This document shows positions 1 through 12,660 of a DNA stretch of 64,000 nucleotides, piece after piece. Source of the DNA: Dermatemys mawii (lineage: Eukaryota; Chordata; Testudines; Dermatemydidae); NCBI GenBank assembly GCA_007922305.1, contig ML677386.1, positions 13,435,830 through 13,499,829 on the forward strand, read 5' to 3'. Positions within the stretch are counted from its first letter, which is position 1. Every line of letters starts with the position of its first letter. The notes beneath the pieces were generated by a model, which saw only the letters and a program-made list of their open reading frames with translations, was not told the DNA's origin and did not search any database. Position numbers and translations under genes: made by a program.

Positions 1-2915
1 TATTTATTCAAAATACAACCTAAACCATCCATCAGAAAAAATGGTATTTACAAGTAACTAACAGAACCCCTTTAAAGCTGTTTAGTTTTCTCATTTGGGA
101 ATATGCCTAAAATAATCATTATTTGTAAAACATTTTATACCCTGGAAGTAATGTAGGGCTTTCACTGGCATATTAGGCTTTCTTGTTTAAAAAACCCAGA
201 AGATTAGGTTATAAATTTAATGCAATGATGCAGGAATGACAGTTAAGCATGTGTTTAACAGTGTGTAGTAGGGTGGCCTGCTCCTTTTAAGGACCAGGAG
301 GTCTGGAACCAGCCAGCCTTGGTCCATTATCAGATCCAGCTGGGAAGGAGTCTGGAGATCTTCATAAAGGGCTGCAAGAGCACAGTTTAGGAAGCTGTAA
401 AAGGGAGCTGAGCTCCTACTATCGTTCCTGAAGCAGAGGGCTTGAAAGAAAGGGCTTGTCCTGTATTCAGCACTGAAAGAGGCAAGCTTCTCTAGGAAGT
501 ATAGTCCAGGCTTGGCAAAGGAACTAGTTTTGTTTTTAATATCTTGCTTAAGTTTTGTGTTTGAAGAGTAAAATTGTGTCTAGAGCATGGCAGTGAGTCC
601 TTACTGGAATTCCAGTCTGCATGAGGGAAAACAGCAGCTAGCCTGAAACCAGACAAGGTAGAGAGCCCTGATACAATCAAGGTCAAAATCAATACACAGT
701 ATAGTATTGACACTCATTGTGTTCACTTCATATTTAAATTAAAACACATAACATGGGGCAAATAGGGACATATTCAACATGTTTTATATTAAATCTGCCA
801 TCAAGAAATGTGAAAGAATAAAATGTGACAAAACCTCAAGAAACTAAGTGTTTGGTCACATCAAATCTGACTGTGTACAAAGTGACTCCTCTGGAGAGAG
901 TTATTTGGAACATTCAGTGACTGATCCTTAGCTGGTGTAAATTTTCATCACTCCATTGGCTTCAGTGGAGCTATGACCATTTATATCAACTGAGAATCTG
1001 TTCCTCCAAACTAAACTGTGAGTATTTCTGAGTCATTAGAATTGACAGACTGTCTGAAAACAAGCATGGACATAAGCCACTCTTGAATCATGAACACAAT
1101 CAGGTCCAACTTTTTGTAGCACCTGAAAAAGAAGAATGACATGCAGGGTTGCTTAGCTCCCACTTCACTAACCAGATCCATACAGATCGTCTGGTTTGGT
1201 AACCTAGATGTTAGTGAAGTTTTTCAATCTTAATTTAAGAACCAAAAAAATTTTTTTTTTTTCTTCCTCACAACTCTCTTCTCTCTCTCCACCCCCTTTT
1301 CTAAACATAGCTCCAAAATAAGATAAACCAGCTTCAGGTAGGAGTTGATATGGTTCATATATGCTAGGTCCAAGAAGAAAACTTCTTTGAAATGAAACAC
1401 AGGTTGTAGTGTGCCATCTGAAACTGCTAAATTAAAGTCTAATAACTAGTGACAAACCAATATTGCTATTCACAGATGTTAAGCTTCTTGTCACATCAGT
1501 GTTTGAAACTTTTCTGTGATATAGTAAATCATACAGTATCTACTATGTCTCTTTAAGTCTCATCTTATCAATTCATCTCCCTTGATACTTTTATTATCAG
1601 TATGACAATGAGGAATCAGTGAGATTTATTGCCACATACATTATTTTCACCTTCCTGCCAATAATACTAATATTTACAACTTGGAAGATCCACGTGGTTC
1701 ATGTTGTCCTCCTTTTCTCTCCAATTCTCTCTTTGGAACATCATTTATTACTTCACAATTTCATTAATATTAGGCTTTCTGTGGACATCATAGTTTCAAT
1801 TTTTTTAAATTTATTTCCATACCAGCCTCCTTTTGAAAGAAAATAGTTAGATTCTTCTTTGATGTGATAAACCTACTGAGATGGGTAAAAATGTGTTTGC
1901 ACAGTGTATTGATTTATATGCTGAAAATGTTTTGTCGTGATTTAACATGTTTTGTGTGGTTTGTATGACTTTGAGACTGCATAATCTCTTCCAGTTAAAA
2001 TGATATGATTCAATATTGTAAATCAGACACTTCCTAGTAGAAATGTTGGGCATGGTGAAGCACTTCAGTTATTTAGTTGTATTATTCAAAATTCTTTCAT
2101 AAGAAACTATGATTGGACTCTGTTTCATTTCTTCTTATCCGTTATTTATTATTTGATATTTATTTATTTACTATCAGTTAATATGTATAAAAATAATCAC
2201 TATCTAGGAGATGCATATAGTGTAAACTTCCATTGGGATATTAATTCATGATAATTGTTTAGCACCAGATTCTGATTCCGCTGAAGTCAAGTGCAAAACT
2301 TATTTATTCCGGGGGAAGGATTGAGCGCACAGAATTAATGTTATCTCAAATCTGCAGTTCACTTTGAGTGTGTGTCAAACTGCACTCAAGGATCAAGGCC
2401 CAAGCTTGTGTTAATGGCTTATTAGTGGGCTTTATTCAAATAACATATAGGGTGTTTTTTTAAATCTGTCAATAATGCCTTCAGTTTTTAGATCTGAAAC
2501 GAAGTCCTGGCCCCTATTGAAGTTGATAGAAGTTCTGCCATTAACTTCAGCAGCGTCAGGATTTCATCCTGATCCATGTTTGAGCATTTTTGCTCTTTTA
2601 CTTTACTTTTTAAACTTCATCTAGGCTTGGACAGTCAAACCATACTTGTCAGTTTATTTGTATAACACTGCTCTATTTGGGGTTTTCTGATGTTGCTAGG
2701 GATTTTTTTTATATGGATACATATTAAAATACTAATTCAGATTAGATTTAAGTGAAGTGTTTGGCCTCTACTTGTTTTAATGAAATATAAATTTGAGTCT
2801 TAGAAATACTTGACTAATGTCCCTATACAATGCTTTTACATATAAAGTTGTGTGTGTTCACATATACATACAAACTGACCTTTTTAAAAAAATCTTATGC
2901 AAGTTTTGTTTGCTC
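1..2915. other. Non-coding AT-rich tract
   Basis: No supported gene. Short open frames here have no recognisable domain or codon pattern. A T-run and pyrimidine-rich stretch lie around 1248-1300. Patches near 925-1005, 2262-2300 and 2500-2580 contain a 'gaagt(c/t)...tgg' / 'ggtgtaaat' style sequence that recurs near 31050 and 49600, probably relics of an old dispersed repeat. Nothing else is recognisable by eye. Confidence 0.6.
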
Positions 2916-2923
2916 TATCCTAG

Positions 2924-3030
2924 CAGGGGTACTGGAACAATTTTTATAGTGGGGGCGCTGAGAGCCATTGAATCAAACTGTAAACCCTGTATATAATGGA
3001 AACCACTTCTAACCAGCATCAGCACCTATG
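2924..3030. mobile_element. hAT-like MITE, copy A
   Basis: A 107-bp non-autonomous element flanked by a perfect 8-bp direct repeat, TATCCTAG, at 2916-2923 and 3031-3038. The 8-bp target duplication and the CAGGGG-type start fit the hAT superfamily. Its interior (gctgagagccattga..., then ...tataatggaaacca) matches the better preserved copy at 41608-41734, whose TIRs are longer. It has no coding capacity, so it would have been moved by a transposase encoded elsewhere. The duplication is direct observation; the superfamily is inferred from target-site length and termini. Confidence 0.85.
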
Positions 3031-3038
3031 TATCCTAG

Positions 3039-6000
3039 TACTCTTAAAACCACTGAAGGGCTGGTCTTTGATAGACCTGGAATTACTTAAGGTCTGAGTT
3101 TTATACCAATATGGTTAAAGTGGTGCAAAAGGTTGTATGTACACTTTTATTTCATTGTAAGATCCGTTCCTGACTGACTTAAAGTAAGAGTGTCCACAAA
3201 GCTTTTTGTACCAGTTTAACTATATCTGTTTTAGAAATGAGATGGACTTACCTATACAACAAAGTTGCACTGGAATCAACCTAAGTGAAAGTTCTCTCTG
3301 ATCTTAGTCCAGAGTCTTCTGAAGATTCCCCCAGCCCATTTGGGGAACCATGAAATCCCACTTCTGAATTCCCAATCCTATGCTGACCCTGTATCCCCTT
3401 CCTTCTAAAAGGCTATGCTGTGATGCCCATTCTGTGGACCTACAGTCTTTTTTAAACTTCCTTGTACCAAGCTTGTTTACAAGTCTGGGTCAGCCTCAGT
3501 GAACCGTATAGGGCCTAAACCAAAAGCATGATGAAGTCATGAAAGGCTCTCATTGACTTCTGAGAGCTTTGGTTCAAGGCTAAAGAGCAGTTGAATTTAT
3601 CCAGGCTGTCAGATGTATTTATACCTATGTGTTGAGCTTTTAACGTATAAACAGTTTATCCACTCTTATGAGATATTCTATAAGGCTCTCAGATATGAAC
3701 CTTTTCATGTCAAAAAAGCCAAGTTCCTTCTTACTAAGTAACACTAAAAGTAGCTAGACCAAGTCTGACCTTGGATGGCTGTAACAAAATTGATGTTTAC
3801 TCTTGCAAACTGCACAGAGTATTTTTTTTATCCCAGGAGTTAAGCAAATAATTAGCTGATTGAAGTCTACATGAATAACACTAATGAGACACGGCTGCAT
3901 TTTTGTCATTCTGGAGCATACAAAAGTTAACAATTATGAACTTTCAATTACTTCCAATCCAGAAGAATACAGATACTCTGCTAGACCTGCCAATAGAATC
4001 CTACAGTAGCTACAAACCATTTCTGGCTCCAGATTCTCACCATGACATCATAACTCTCTTCCCAGCCCTTAGCTCTGCTTCAGGCTTTGCATCAGGAAAC
4101 TTCATTCTTGCCATACCATCATGAAATCCTCCCTCTCCTCTGCAAAATGGACTAGTTGGAAGAACTTCATCACTACCAGATTAGTTTGCTGCAAAACAGT
4201 CTCCTTGGAGCTATAGTGGAAACTACTCAGGAATTAGAACACACATTCCCCTTAATGCTGTACTGTGATCAGCATGGGGGTGACCCACTCTCTCTTGCAT
4301 GGCCCACAGAAGGGCCAAACCTAATAGCTTTCCCTGTCAGTACAGGCAGATCTGTCTCCTCACCCACTTGTGCAAAGTACCTAAAAAGGGCAGAGGTGGG
4401 GGTGAGGTCATGGCTCTCCCTCCCTTGCATCAGCCTGTGGAGTGGGGCTGGCACATTAGAGAGGTTATCTGCACTAATGTAATGGATGATGCAGAACAGA
4501 ATGCTCATCTCTCATATGTACTGAAGAGAGTGTGTCCCTCCTGAGGCACAGTCATTCCTGGTGCTCCCAGAAGGACAGTCTCCTCCTTTGTGGTGTGAGC
4601 CCTAGATGTTTTAGAACCTGCTTCAGTCTTCATAGTTGAGCCCCATTGAGATCAGCTGACATGCTTCAATCTCAGGGGCCTCCACTCTGACATTTCCTTT
4701 CCTCCTTTGCTCACCGTAACATGAATCTGACTCTTTACTCACAAGGTGAAGACTGTTCAGAGGGTCTTCTTCTGAAAGGATGATTTGGGTAAAGAGCACT
4801 TGTGCTGTTGTACAGAGGTTCCTCTGCAGTCTACATTTAACTTTCTTAAATTCGGTCTATTAATGCATATACATTTTGGCCATGTACTTAGAAGAATGAG
4901 GATAAAACTGGAAAAACAGAAGTATTAAAAGAGAAAAATTTGAAGTAAAACAAAAATATACGCCAGAAGGAAAGCAAGTAAATAGCGTACAGGTGCTTAA
5001 TATAGCTAAACTCTCAAATAATGGTTGCAAAATATGTATGACTCTTTCCATCTTCATTATATTTACTATGTGGCAATTAAGGATCCTGTGCCAAAAAGAT
5101 AGGAGACTCTGCTTTATACTTCAGAAGGTTAATTCTGGTTATTGGAGTTGATATTTCAGTCAAAGGAGGGGGTAATTTTTTAAAATCAAGCACCGAACAA
5201 GTGTGTTACCATGCCTTGACTGAAAATTCTCCTCCTTTAAGTCTAGAGTTATTTTATTTTTTTATATGCTTCACTTTGCTTATATATAAAAGCTGCCTAG
5301 ATTTTAATGGCAAAAAAAATAAGTTAAAACTTGTCTTGAAGTGGCATGCTATATAATGTTTTGTGAAATGATACCTGGAAAAACTACCTGTTCCAGTTTC
5401 AGTTGCCCTTGAAATTATTGATTTGCAATTCTGGTTACCTGTGGTTTCAAGGAAATAAACTAAACATTGCATATTGCAGATGGCCTGCAGAGAGGAAATA
5501 TTATTTATGCATTTACTTACTTGTTCATAATGGAGAAAACTTTATTTTCTTGTGCTCCAAAGAAATCGCCCATTTAGGCACCACACTGAATGCTTGAATT
5601 TTCAAGAGCTCTGCTCCCATTTAGGATGATAATTGAAGTTGTCAGATTTTCTCATTGAGAACAATAGAAGCTGTTGGGCGTTCAAAATATATCCCTACAC
5701 TTAGTTCCTAGAAGTGTGTGCATATGAAATTCTGAGACATGTAACATTTCTGGAGAAGTTTAAACTTTATTCCAGCAAGGAAGAAGTACATTTTCCCTGG
5801 TTTGAGCTAGGATGATGAGGTGGTATTAACAATTTTAAAATAGGTGGCTAATTCTTATAATATATCCCTTTTACTAAACAGTAAAGTTTGACTATATCTT
5901 CTTTTTTGTTTTGGGTGAAAGGCACTTAGAATCAACAGTGCCTTATCATTCTTATGCATTTCTAAGAAAATCCTGTTCTGAGTCAGCCAGTATGAGCAAA

Positions 6001-6080
6001 GGGTCGTTGTCATAACCGCTTTATAATAGGACTAGTTATTGATTTGTCTTGGCACTTGGGTGTAAAATATGGTTTTGCAG
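3039..6080. other. Non-coding tract
   Basis: No supported gene. Open frames of up to 108 codons between 3900 and 4550 overlap on both strands and show no domain, signal peptide or splice context, so they are treated as chance. The stretch 4240-4560 is less AT-rich than its surroundings but I do not recognise it. Confidence 0.5.
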
Positions 6081-6084
6081 GATC

Positions 6085-6480
6085 TCTGGTAGTCCTTAAA
6101 CTGCAGCCCCCCACCCTGTTGCTCGCTGGTACCAGCAGGAAGTGTAGGTTGATGGACCGACCTTAGGTCAGTAGAGGTGCAGCCCACAAAGCTCCTGACT
6201 GGAGAAGGTGCCCAACCTCTCCAAGTGGCTACGGCTCACTATTTTAAACCAGAAGGAGACACAGGAAGTTGCCTCAGGCCACAAATGAATCCCTGACTGG
6301 ATGCTACGTTGCTTTCTCGCCTGATTCCTGAGCCCTGCCTTCCTGCCCTGCTCCTGGTTCTACCTTGCTGTCTTGTCCCTTGTTCCAGATATCTGCTTCC
6401 GTGCCCCACCCCTGGGTATTGGTTCTGACTCTGAGCCTTGGCATGACTCCTGATTCTGACGTCAGCTCCAACTCTTAGTG
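6085..6480. repeat. Probable dispersed repeat block
   Basis: A GC-richer block of about 400 bp ending in a pyrimidine-rich series of 'cctg..ctcctg' phrases, resembling from memory a dispersed turtle repeat. It lies about 90 bp before the gag-like remnant starting near 6568 and could be its LTR or leader, but I see no paired copy downstream of the remnant and cannot define the ends. Confidence 0.35.
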
Positions 6481-6567
6481 TAATGATGGAAAGGTTGGAG
6501 TAAGAATCAGTTACACTGCTGTTGTATGGGGGGGATCATGCAGTGAGTCTTAGCAGAAGCACCTTGC

Positions 6568-7680
6568 TTGCACTTGGAGACAGGCATGCAAGAATTTGAG
6601 CTGTACAGCATCACTAGTGGTACAGACAACAAAGATGAATGGCTGCAAACGGAATTATTTCTTCATTTGGCAGGTGACATCACTTTTCAATTCGATGATG
6701 CAGCAGATGAAGAAAAAATGCAGGTCTTAAAGAATACATTTGAGGCATACTGTGCACTGTAAAAAAAAAAAAAAAAAAAGAAAAGTGCCTCTTTTATCTG
6801 ACTGCCAGTGAAAAATGTGTCACTTAAGGAGAAAGAATATATCAATATGAGACTGTGCTGCCAGTTTTGTATCAATCTTGTGAATTTGGAAAACTGTCTG
6901 AGTCACTCATTAAAGAACTCATCATGTATGCTATTGTATCAGACACAGGGTGAGCTAGATTGTTAAGGGTGATTAATTCAACCCTGGAATGTGCTGTGGA
7001 CATCGGTCGTGCAGGAGAAATGACTGCCAAACAGTTGCAACTAAGGGCTGGGTGAATTGGAAAAACACATGCACACATTGCAGTGTAAATTTGCCTTTAG
7101 CAAGCACCCAGTCATGGGCTGCAGGGTGTCCTGCTGCTAATAAAACCTTGTGATAAAGAGAAGTGGAAAAAGGAGCAGGCAGAGGCAACTAAGGTTGTTA
7201 TAAATGTGGATGTAGCCATGCTGTAAGGAACAGCCCTGTATATGAGTAAGAACTCCTTTCCAGAGTTGCACATTTAGACAAAATCCCAGTGTGAACAGAT
7301 GTTTGCTCATCTCCTACTCTGAGAGCAATCATAAGATCTGTTTCCTGGTACACTGAGAACCCAAGGATGAGTGGAATATGGATTTGCTCATGAATAATCA
7401 CAAAATTGTCCATTTTGAAATCAATACTGGGACACAGGCCAATGTGTTGTCTCTAAAGTTTTTTTTTATTTTTTATTTTTATTTTTTTTACAACATTTGC
7501 AGGAATCGATTTGCAGGTGGATTATCTGGCTGATAACCTACTCGGGAGGAAAACTGCCAGTATATGATGAATACAGCTTGGACTGTATTGGGATAAGAAA
7601 GCATGGCTGGAATTTCAGATGGTGGAATTTGACTCTCAAACCATATGGGTTTTATAGATTGTTACATGTTTAAATTTAGT
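6568..7680 (+). pseudogene. Decayed Ty3/gypsy-type gag-protease remnant
   Basis: A broken retrotransposon polyprotein. The first open stretch (6568-6762, 64 codons) has the layout of a Ty3/gypsy-type capsid region: 'DEWLQTELFLHLAGD' followed by an acidic patch and 'FEAYC'. After an 18-base A-run (6763-6780) further gag-like pieces follow in shifting frames, including 'QYETVLPVLYQSCEFGKL' near 6845-6895 and 'LECAVDIGRAGEMTAKQLQL' near 6985-7045. Around 7411-7450 a protease-like motif reads F-E-I-N-T-G; the family has a catalytic Asp in the D-[TS]-G triad, and here it is Asn (codon 7423-7425). Protease-distal sequence appears to continue to about 7680. Stops and frameshifts are numerous and no reverse transcriptase follows, so it is non-functional. 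Family assignment rests on motif order read by eye. Confidence 0.7.
6763..6780 (+). repeat. Poly-A run inside gag remnant
   Basis: About 18 consecutive A residues replace the segment following the capsid-like stretch, with further A-rich sequence after a single G. The recognisable gag pattern resumes downstream, so this is an expansion or small insertion within the remnant and not its 3' end. Confidence 0.7.
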
Positions 7681-9525
7681 TCAGAGAGTCAGTATGGTAA
7701 AAAAAGAACCAGAAGGTGACTGCTGGTATATATTTTAAGAATTCAAGGATGTGTTTTATAGGTTTAGGGTGCTTGCCAGGTAAACATACCATAAAGATGA
7801 ACTGACAAGTACCACCTGTAATAAAGCTTTAAACAATAAACTGTACACAGCAAAATGTGTGTATGTTAGTTAAATTAGTATACAAATTTAACTAGAGGTC
7901 TTGCCCACAATTTATAATGTCTATAAACTAATATTTATAATTCAGACATTTAAAGAACTATAAACCCCTTAAACTATAGTTTCTCATGATTCACCAAAGT
8001 AGTTAATAGAAATATAGTTAAATGTATTGCATAACATGCTTGACTGAAAATCTGAACAGTTTTCTTTGCAGATGGTTGCAAATATCTTGGTATAGGCCTG
8101 TATGGCTGTATAATTTAGCTTTTTTGCTTTAATAATTAAGAGGGTAATACAAAAATTTTTGGGCCCAAATCTTCTGTACTGATTTGTAAATTAGTAGAGC
8201 TTCACTGGCTTCTGTGCATTGGCATCACCTGAGGATGAGGGCCTTTGTTTTTTTGGGTAGCTTTTAGAGATTCAGCTACCCTTTTAATTAAATTTTGGTA
8301 TATTTGCATTGTTTGTGAGTAATTCCATGATTTAAACTACTTCATAAACATATGAATTTAGGTCTCTTGAAAGTGTAAGCAGATGATTACACCAACTGCT
8401 CTGCACAGTTCTGCAGAGGTGAAATACGATACTTCATTCCTGCTGTTCTAGTTCTGCCCTAAAGAGGTGCAAAAGCTACCCAAAGTGCTAACTGCTGTTG
8501 CAATTTCATGGTGTATTCATAAAAGTACTACACTGAGACTATCGGACTAACTTTTTTTCTTGCAATTTGACCAATGCATTCATTTAGCTTGCTTTGTATT
8601 TATACACTAAGGTCCAGTTTCTGATGTTGCTATGTTTCTAAACTCCACGGTTTAGCCAGTAGTTCTTACAAGTTCCTTGACCTACAGCCATTGATCTTTC
8701 TGCAATGATATAGTCAGACTCAGTGTATAATACTGCAAGTGCTCCAGTATGACTTTATTGTATAAAGACTTCACTGCAGAAACCTGAGAGGAAGTCTGGA
8801 TTAAGAAATTTGTGAACTGCTGCTAGTAAAGCCTATAAATTGGCTTGCAAGGATTAGATTTTTATCAGAAAATGCCAGTAAACACTGATTTCCCTGTGCA
8901 CAGGCAAACCAATGGCGGCATTTCTATTGATGATAACATTTGCAGATAGGCAAAGTCAGAAAAATGATGTTACTAGAGTTTGATTTAAGGATATGTATTT
9001 TCTTTTGACATATGATGTTGACAATTTGTGTTTTAATTATTACAAAGCTTGAACTTCTTGAAACTGAATGTCCATTGTCCTTTAAATAATTAGTGCCTAT
9101 CACTCTCCCCCATCCCCATCGCTTTGAATATCTAGGGGAAAAAAAATTGTTAAAAATAGAAAAATGCTTGAATCAGTATGATAAAATTATTTTTTTTTAA
9201 GTAGAATTTTGCCAAGCCTATCTATAGATTCCATTAGCCAAGTCCTTCAGACATATGGTGTGGATCTCTTCAGTCCCTACATGCTCTAGCCTGCCTCAGC
9301 TAACAATGTGCTTTTAGGTTTCAGGCTTCATTCACCCCTGTGTCATTTGTGGTGGCTGCTTCCCCCAGGAGATAGACCACCAAAATAGGTGGGATAATGC
9401 TGCCTTTGCTGTGGGCACTGACAAAGGAAGTCTGTTGTAACATGGGGCTGTGAGGTCACAAGACATAGCATTCCAGTTACCATGCTTCCTGGCCATATGC
9501 CTTTTCTTGTGTAACACCGACAGAC
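7681..9525. other. Non-coding AT-rich tract
   Basis: No supported gene or recognisable repeat by eye; mainly AT-rich unique-looking sequence. Confidence 0.5.
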
Positions 9526-9529
9526 CCTG

Positions 9530-9625
9530 GTCAGCGGTGGGCAGGATTGAACGGGGGACCTCCCAAGTTTAGTGCATGAGCCTCTGCTTCGTGAGGTAAA
9601 AGCCTACTAGCTAAGGCTGTAGAGC
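9530..9625 (-). repeat. tRNA-like (pol III type) SINE fragment
   Basis: On the minus strand there is an A-box-like TAGCTAGTAGG (around 9603-9613) and, roughly 50 nt further along, a B-box-like CGTTCAATCC (around 9544-9553), the spacing of an internal RNA polymerase III promoter. I cannot draw a clean cloverleaf or anticodon, so a tRNA-derived SINE head or tRNA pseudogene is likelier than a working tRNA gene. Confidence 0.45.
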
Positions 9626-9639
9626 AGACTCATTTAGTT

Positions 9640-11400
9640 CTCTCTCTTTAAGTGGTCTTGGTACCACTAGATGGGAGAGAATACCACACACAGGAGGTAT
9701 GTGGATTCTACTTGCACCTACTGTTGACTTTGACACTTGAAACAAATCCCCTCACCCACCCTTGTGCCACCACAATCCCTCTCCAGTCTAATTTTTCTGC
9801 CACTAGACTATCAATAGAAGCTGTAATAATCCCAGGTCAAATCAAAGCTATTATGCAAAGTGGCAGGGGTGCAATTTATTAGTATCTGGAGGGGTATGAT
9901 CTATGATTTACATGACAATATTTAATAGTACTCTTTCCAGTCTTTGTAGGATAGGTAGATGCAGTAGATTCAGCTTTGTTTTATAGTGGATTGGTGGATA
10001 ATAGAGCACTGTTGTCTGTGATCTGCATGAGTGAAAGATGCAGGATAATCTCAATCCCTGTAGAGAAATTTGATTGGGGGAGGGGCGGCGGAGGGGTAAG
10101 TGTCTCTCTCCTCTATGAATGGACTGTAGGAGGTGAGAGAAGTATCTTTAGCTCAAAAGGACAAGTGCAGTGGAAGAGAGCCTGTAGTTCTGTTAATGGT
10201 GAGCTCTTGTACGAATATAGGAGAGGACAATGGAGGTCTGTGGTCCATATTGGAAAAACTAAGGTAGATTAGGTGGGTATCATGGGATCTCTTGCCTAAA
10301 GGTGGAGACCAAATAAAGTTTTGGAGAAGAGATGAGGGGCAGAGTTGAGGTCGATGAGGGAAGCTTAATGAATTTGCTACTTAACAAGGTGTTTTTTTCT
10401 GTTAACTCTGTGTGAATAGATAAGTGACATACTCTGTCACTATATTCTTAGTGAGGAAAATCACTATCCAGTTGCATAGGAATCTGTCTCTGTTGGTCAC
10501 AGGGAGAGGAAAGATTGTTCTCATTGCATGGAACTTACAGAGTTTTTCTGACTTCCAAGTAGCAGCAGAGACATTCTCTATAGGCATTCTCCATAGTTCC
10601 TTCTGTTTGCAGACTAGAAGAATTTCTTTCCATACTATGAAAAATTCAATCCTTTTTCTCTCAGGGAAAATAACCTAACTTGTTTAAAGACCCTGTCCTC
10701 AGGAAGGATTCCTCAGCTCTACTCCTGCAGCAAAGCCTCTCTGCCAAAGATGCACAATGACTGGCAACCCAACTGAAAGAAAAAATGTGGTCAGGAAGTG
10801 CCAGATCGTCTCAGCCCATTAACTCTACCTTAATTGCACTGCTTTTTGCCTGTGGTTAATAAAGGTCATGTCTGTCTGAACACATTGTAGATCATATTGG
10901 CATATTTCACAGAGAAAAGTTTAACTCATGAGTCATTGTGACTTTGTGGTTGAACAATCACCTGGTTAATGAGCGTCCTTTAACATTAATGTTTGTTTCC
11001 AAGAAGTCCCAAAACATTTTTTGGTGTGAGTGCAGCGGACAGGTTTCCTGTGAGCTAATAATCTTTTGTGCAAATAGTCAGTTTATCTGAACACCAGAAA
11101 AGAGTGTAGAAGAGATACTTTAAAAGTATTCTATTTAGTTTATTCAAGAGAAAGTTAAGAGATGACTTGCTACATGGGGAGAAGATTTCTCAGTGGAGAG
11201 CTCTTTGGCTCTAGTTACTCTTTGGTCTATTAAACTAATGGATGAAAGCTGAATCTAGACAAATTCAAATTAAAAAAACATTTTTTAAATCAGTGAAGAT
11301 AATAATAGGAACAGCTTATCTAGGCAAACGGTTGAGTAGGTCACTTGAGGTCCTTAAGATTGGATGTAGATCTGATAAAAACTAGTGTTTCTTCCCCCAC
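9640..11400. other. Non-coding tract
   Basis: No supported gene. Open frames near 9976-10272 and 10424-10678 have no recognisable domain or splice framework. No repeat identified by eye. Confidence 0.45.
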
Positions 11401-12660
11401 AGAAAGTTTTGATCTAAATGGGAGGGGGGAGGGAGAAGAAGGGAATAGAATCATTTTCATCTGAATTTTCCATGGAAGTTTATTTTCTTCTGGCAGGAAT
11501 TTGAATGGTAAAAAAAATCTTTGAACAAAAAGTTTCAAACTGGAAATTCTGCTACAGTGTCTCATGGGAGTAGCTACTTCATGCTCCTTTTTTTGTCTCT
11601 TCCTTCTTGTTGGTAGAGCTTTGTAATGGTGTGACGACTCACTCTTGTGGCGCCTCTTTCTGGCCGTCTGGAAATTAGGTCTTCCATCTCGGAGCACCCT
11701 CTGCAGACCGGTTTCCTGCTGGCCCCATGTCCTTTCCGGACCCCGGTGTCCTTTGCCTGGGGTGCTGCCCCCTGGCAATAACTTCACTGTCTCTATAGGT
11801 TTCCCCTCTCTGGGGAATCCCCAACCCTCTAATCCCCCACCTTGCCTCAGTCTGGGCTACTGCCAATCCTCATCAAGCCCTGCTCCCTAGGGCAGACTGC
11901 AGTGTAAAAGCCACTCATCACAGGCAAGGGTGGGTCTGGACCAGCTGCTTTCCTCTGCCACCCTGTACTTCTATGGACCTTGGACCAGGCCCTGCAGCCT
12001 TGGGAGTTGCCAGCCTGGAGCTCCCCTGCTCCTCCTCTGGCCTTTTCCCAGCCGTGCTTCACTCCCAGTACCCTGTCATGCAGGCAGCCAGGCCCTGCTC
12101 TCTCCCAGCCTGGAGAGAGACCCCTTTGAGCTCCTGGCTCGCAGCCTTTTGTAAGGACCAGCTGGGCTCTAATTGACCCAGCCACAGCTGTGGCTGCTAC
12201 GCCCTCAGCTGCTTTCACTACTGCAGCCCTCTGCTGGGCTGCTTTTCCGAGCCACAGCCCTCAGCAGGTCTGTTTTACCCCCTTCAGGGCTGGAGCAGGG
12301 TAACTGCCCTGTGAGTAGCTCCATCTTCCATGGTGCACTGTGGTCTTCATTTGTGAAAAGAGGAGCCATTGTATCCTGGGAATTCTCAGCCATGGTAAAC
12401 CATGGGAGATGTAGTTCAGCTGAGAAACCTAACCCATGGAGGGGGAGAACATAAAGCAACTGAACTTGGACTCCGTTAGGAATAATGCTCCCCCCCGCCC
12501 CAACACACACACAGAAGATTAGATGGGCAGGTGAGGAAATCCATGAAAGAACAAAGGGTTTTTTTTTTGTGAAAATATTTTTAGTGGAAAACCCAATTTT
12601 TCAGCAAAGTTTCAGTGGAAAATACAGCCCTAATTGGGTGCCTTTCTGAAAGGTTACGAT
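11400..12660. repeat. Composite older repeat interrupted by the 11630 element
   Basis: Sequence on both sides of 11630-12314 looks like one older interspersed repeat: 11400-11629 and 12315-12650 both contain 'tttt(c/t)at...aaatttt' and 'ccatggtg/catgggag' phrases. Similar phrases occur at 24670-24830 and 26710-27150. This is a low-resolution judgement by eye; no terminal repeats were fixed. Confidence 0.3.
11630..12314. mobile_element. TGTGAC-start repeat, related to the 51-kb element
   Basis: GC-rich block beginning TGTGACGACTCAC and sharing long stretches with 51097-51876, for example 'ggcagactgcagtgtaa' at about 11892 and 51481 and a phrase on 'gagcaccctctgcag' near each left end. Its left terminus lacks bases present in the 51-kb copy and its right terminus is degraded, so boundaries are approximate and no target duplication is visible. 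Like the other copy it is either a solo-LTR-like or non-autonomous TIR element. Overlapping open frames on both strands here are a by-product of high GC. Confidence 0.6.

Noticed and set aside
4156..4544. Three overlapping open frames of 79-108 codons on both strands
   Set aside because: They mirror each other in a GC-richer patch, have no domain or splice framework, and are best explained by reduced stop frequency.
9530..9625. A functional tRNA gene on the minus strand
   Set aside because: A- and B-box-like sequences are present, but no acceptor stem, anticodon arm or terminator could be drawn.
11341..12510. A series of long open frames (up to 148 codons) on both strands
   Set aside because: They coincide with the GC-rich repeat related to 51097-51876 and its flanks; no frame shows a domain.
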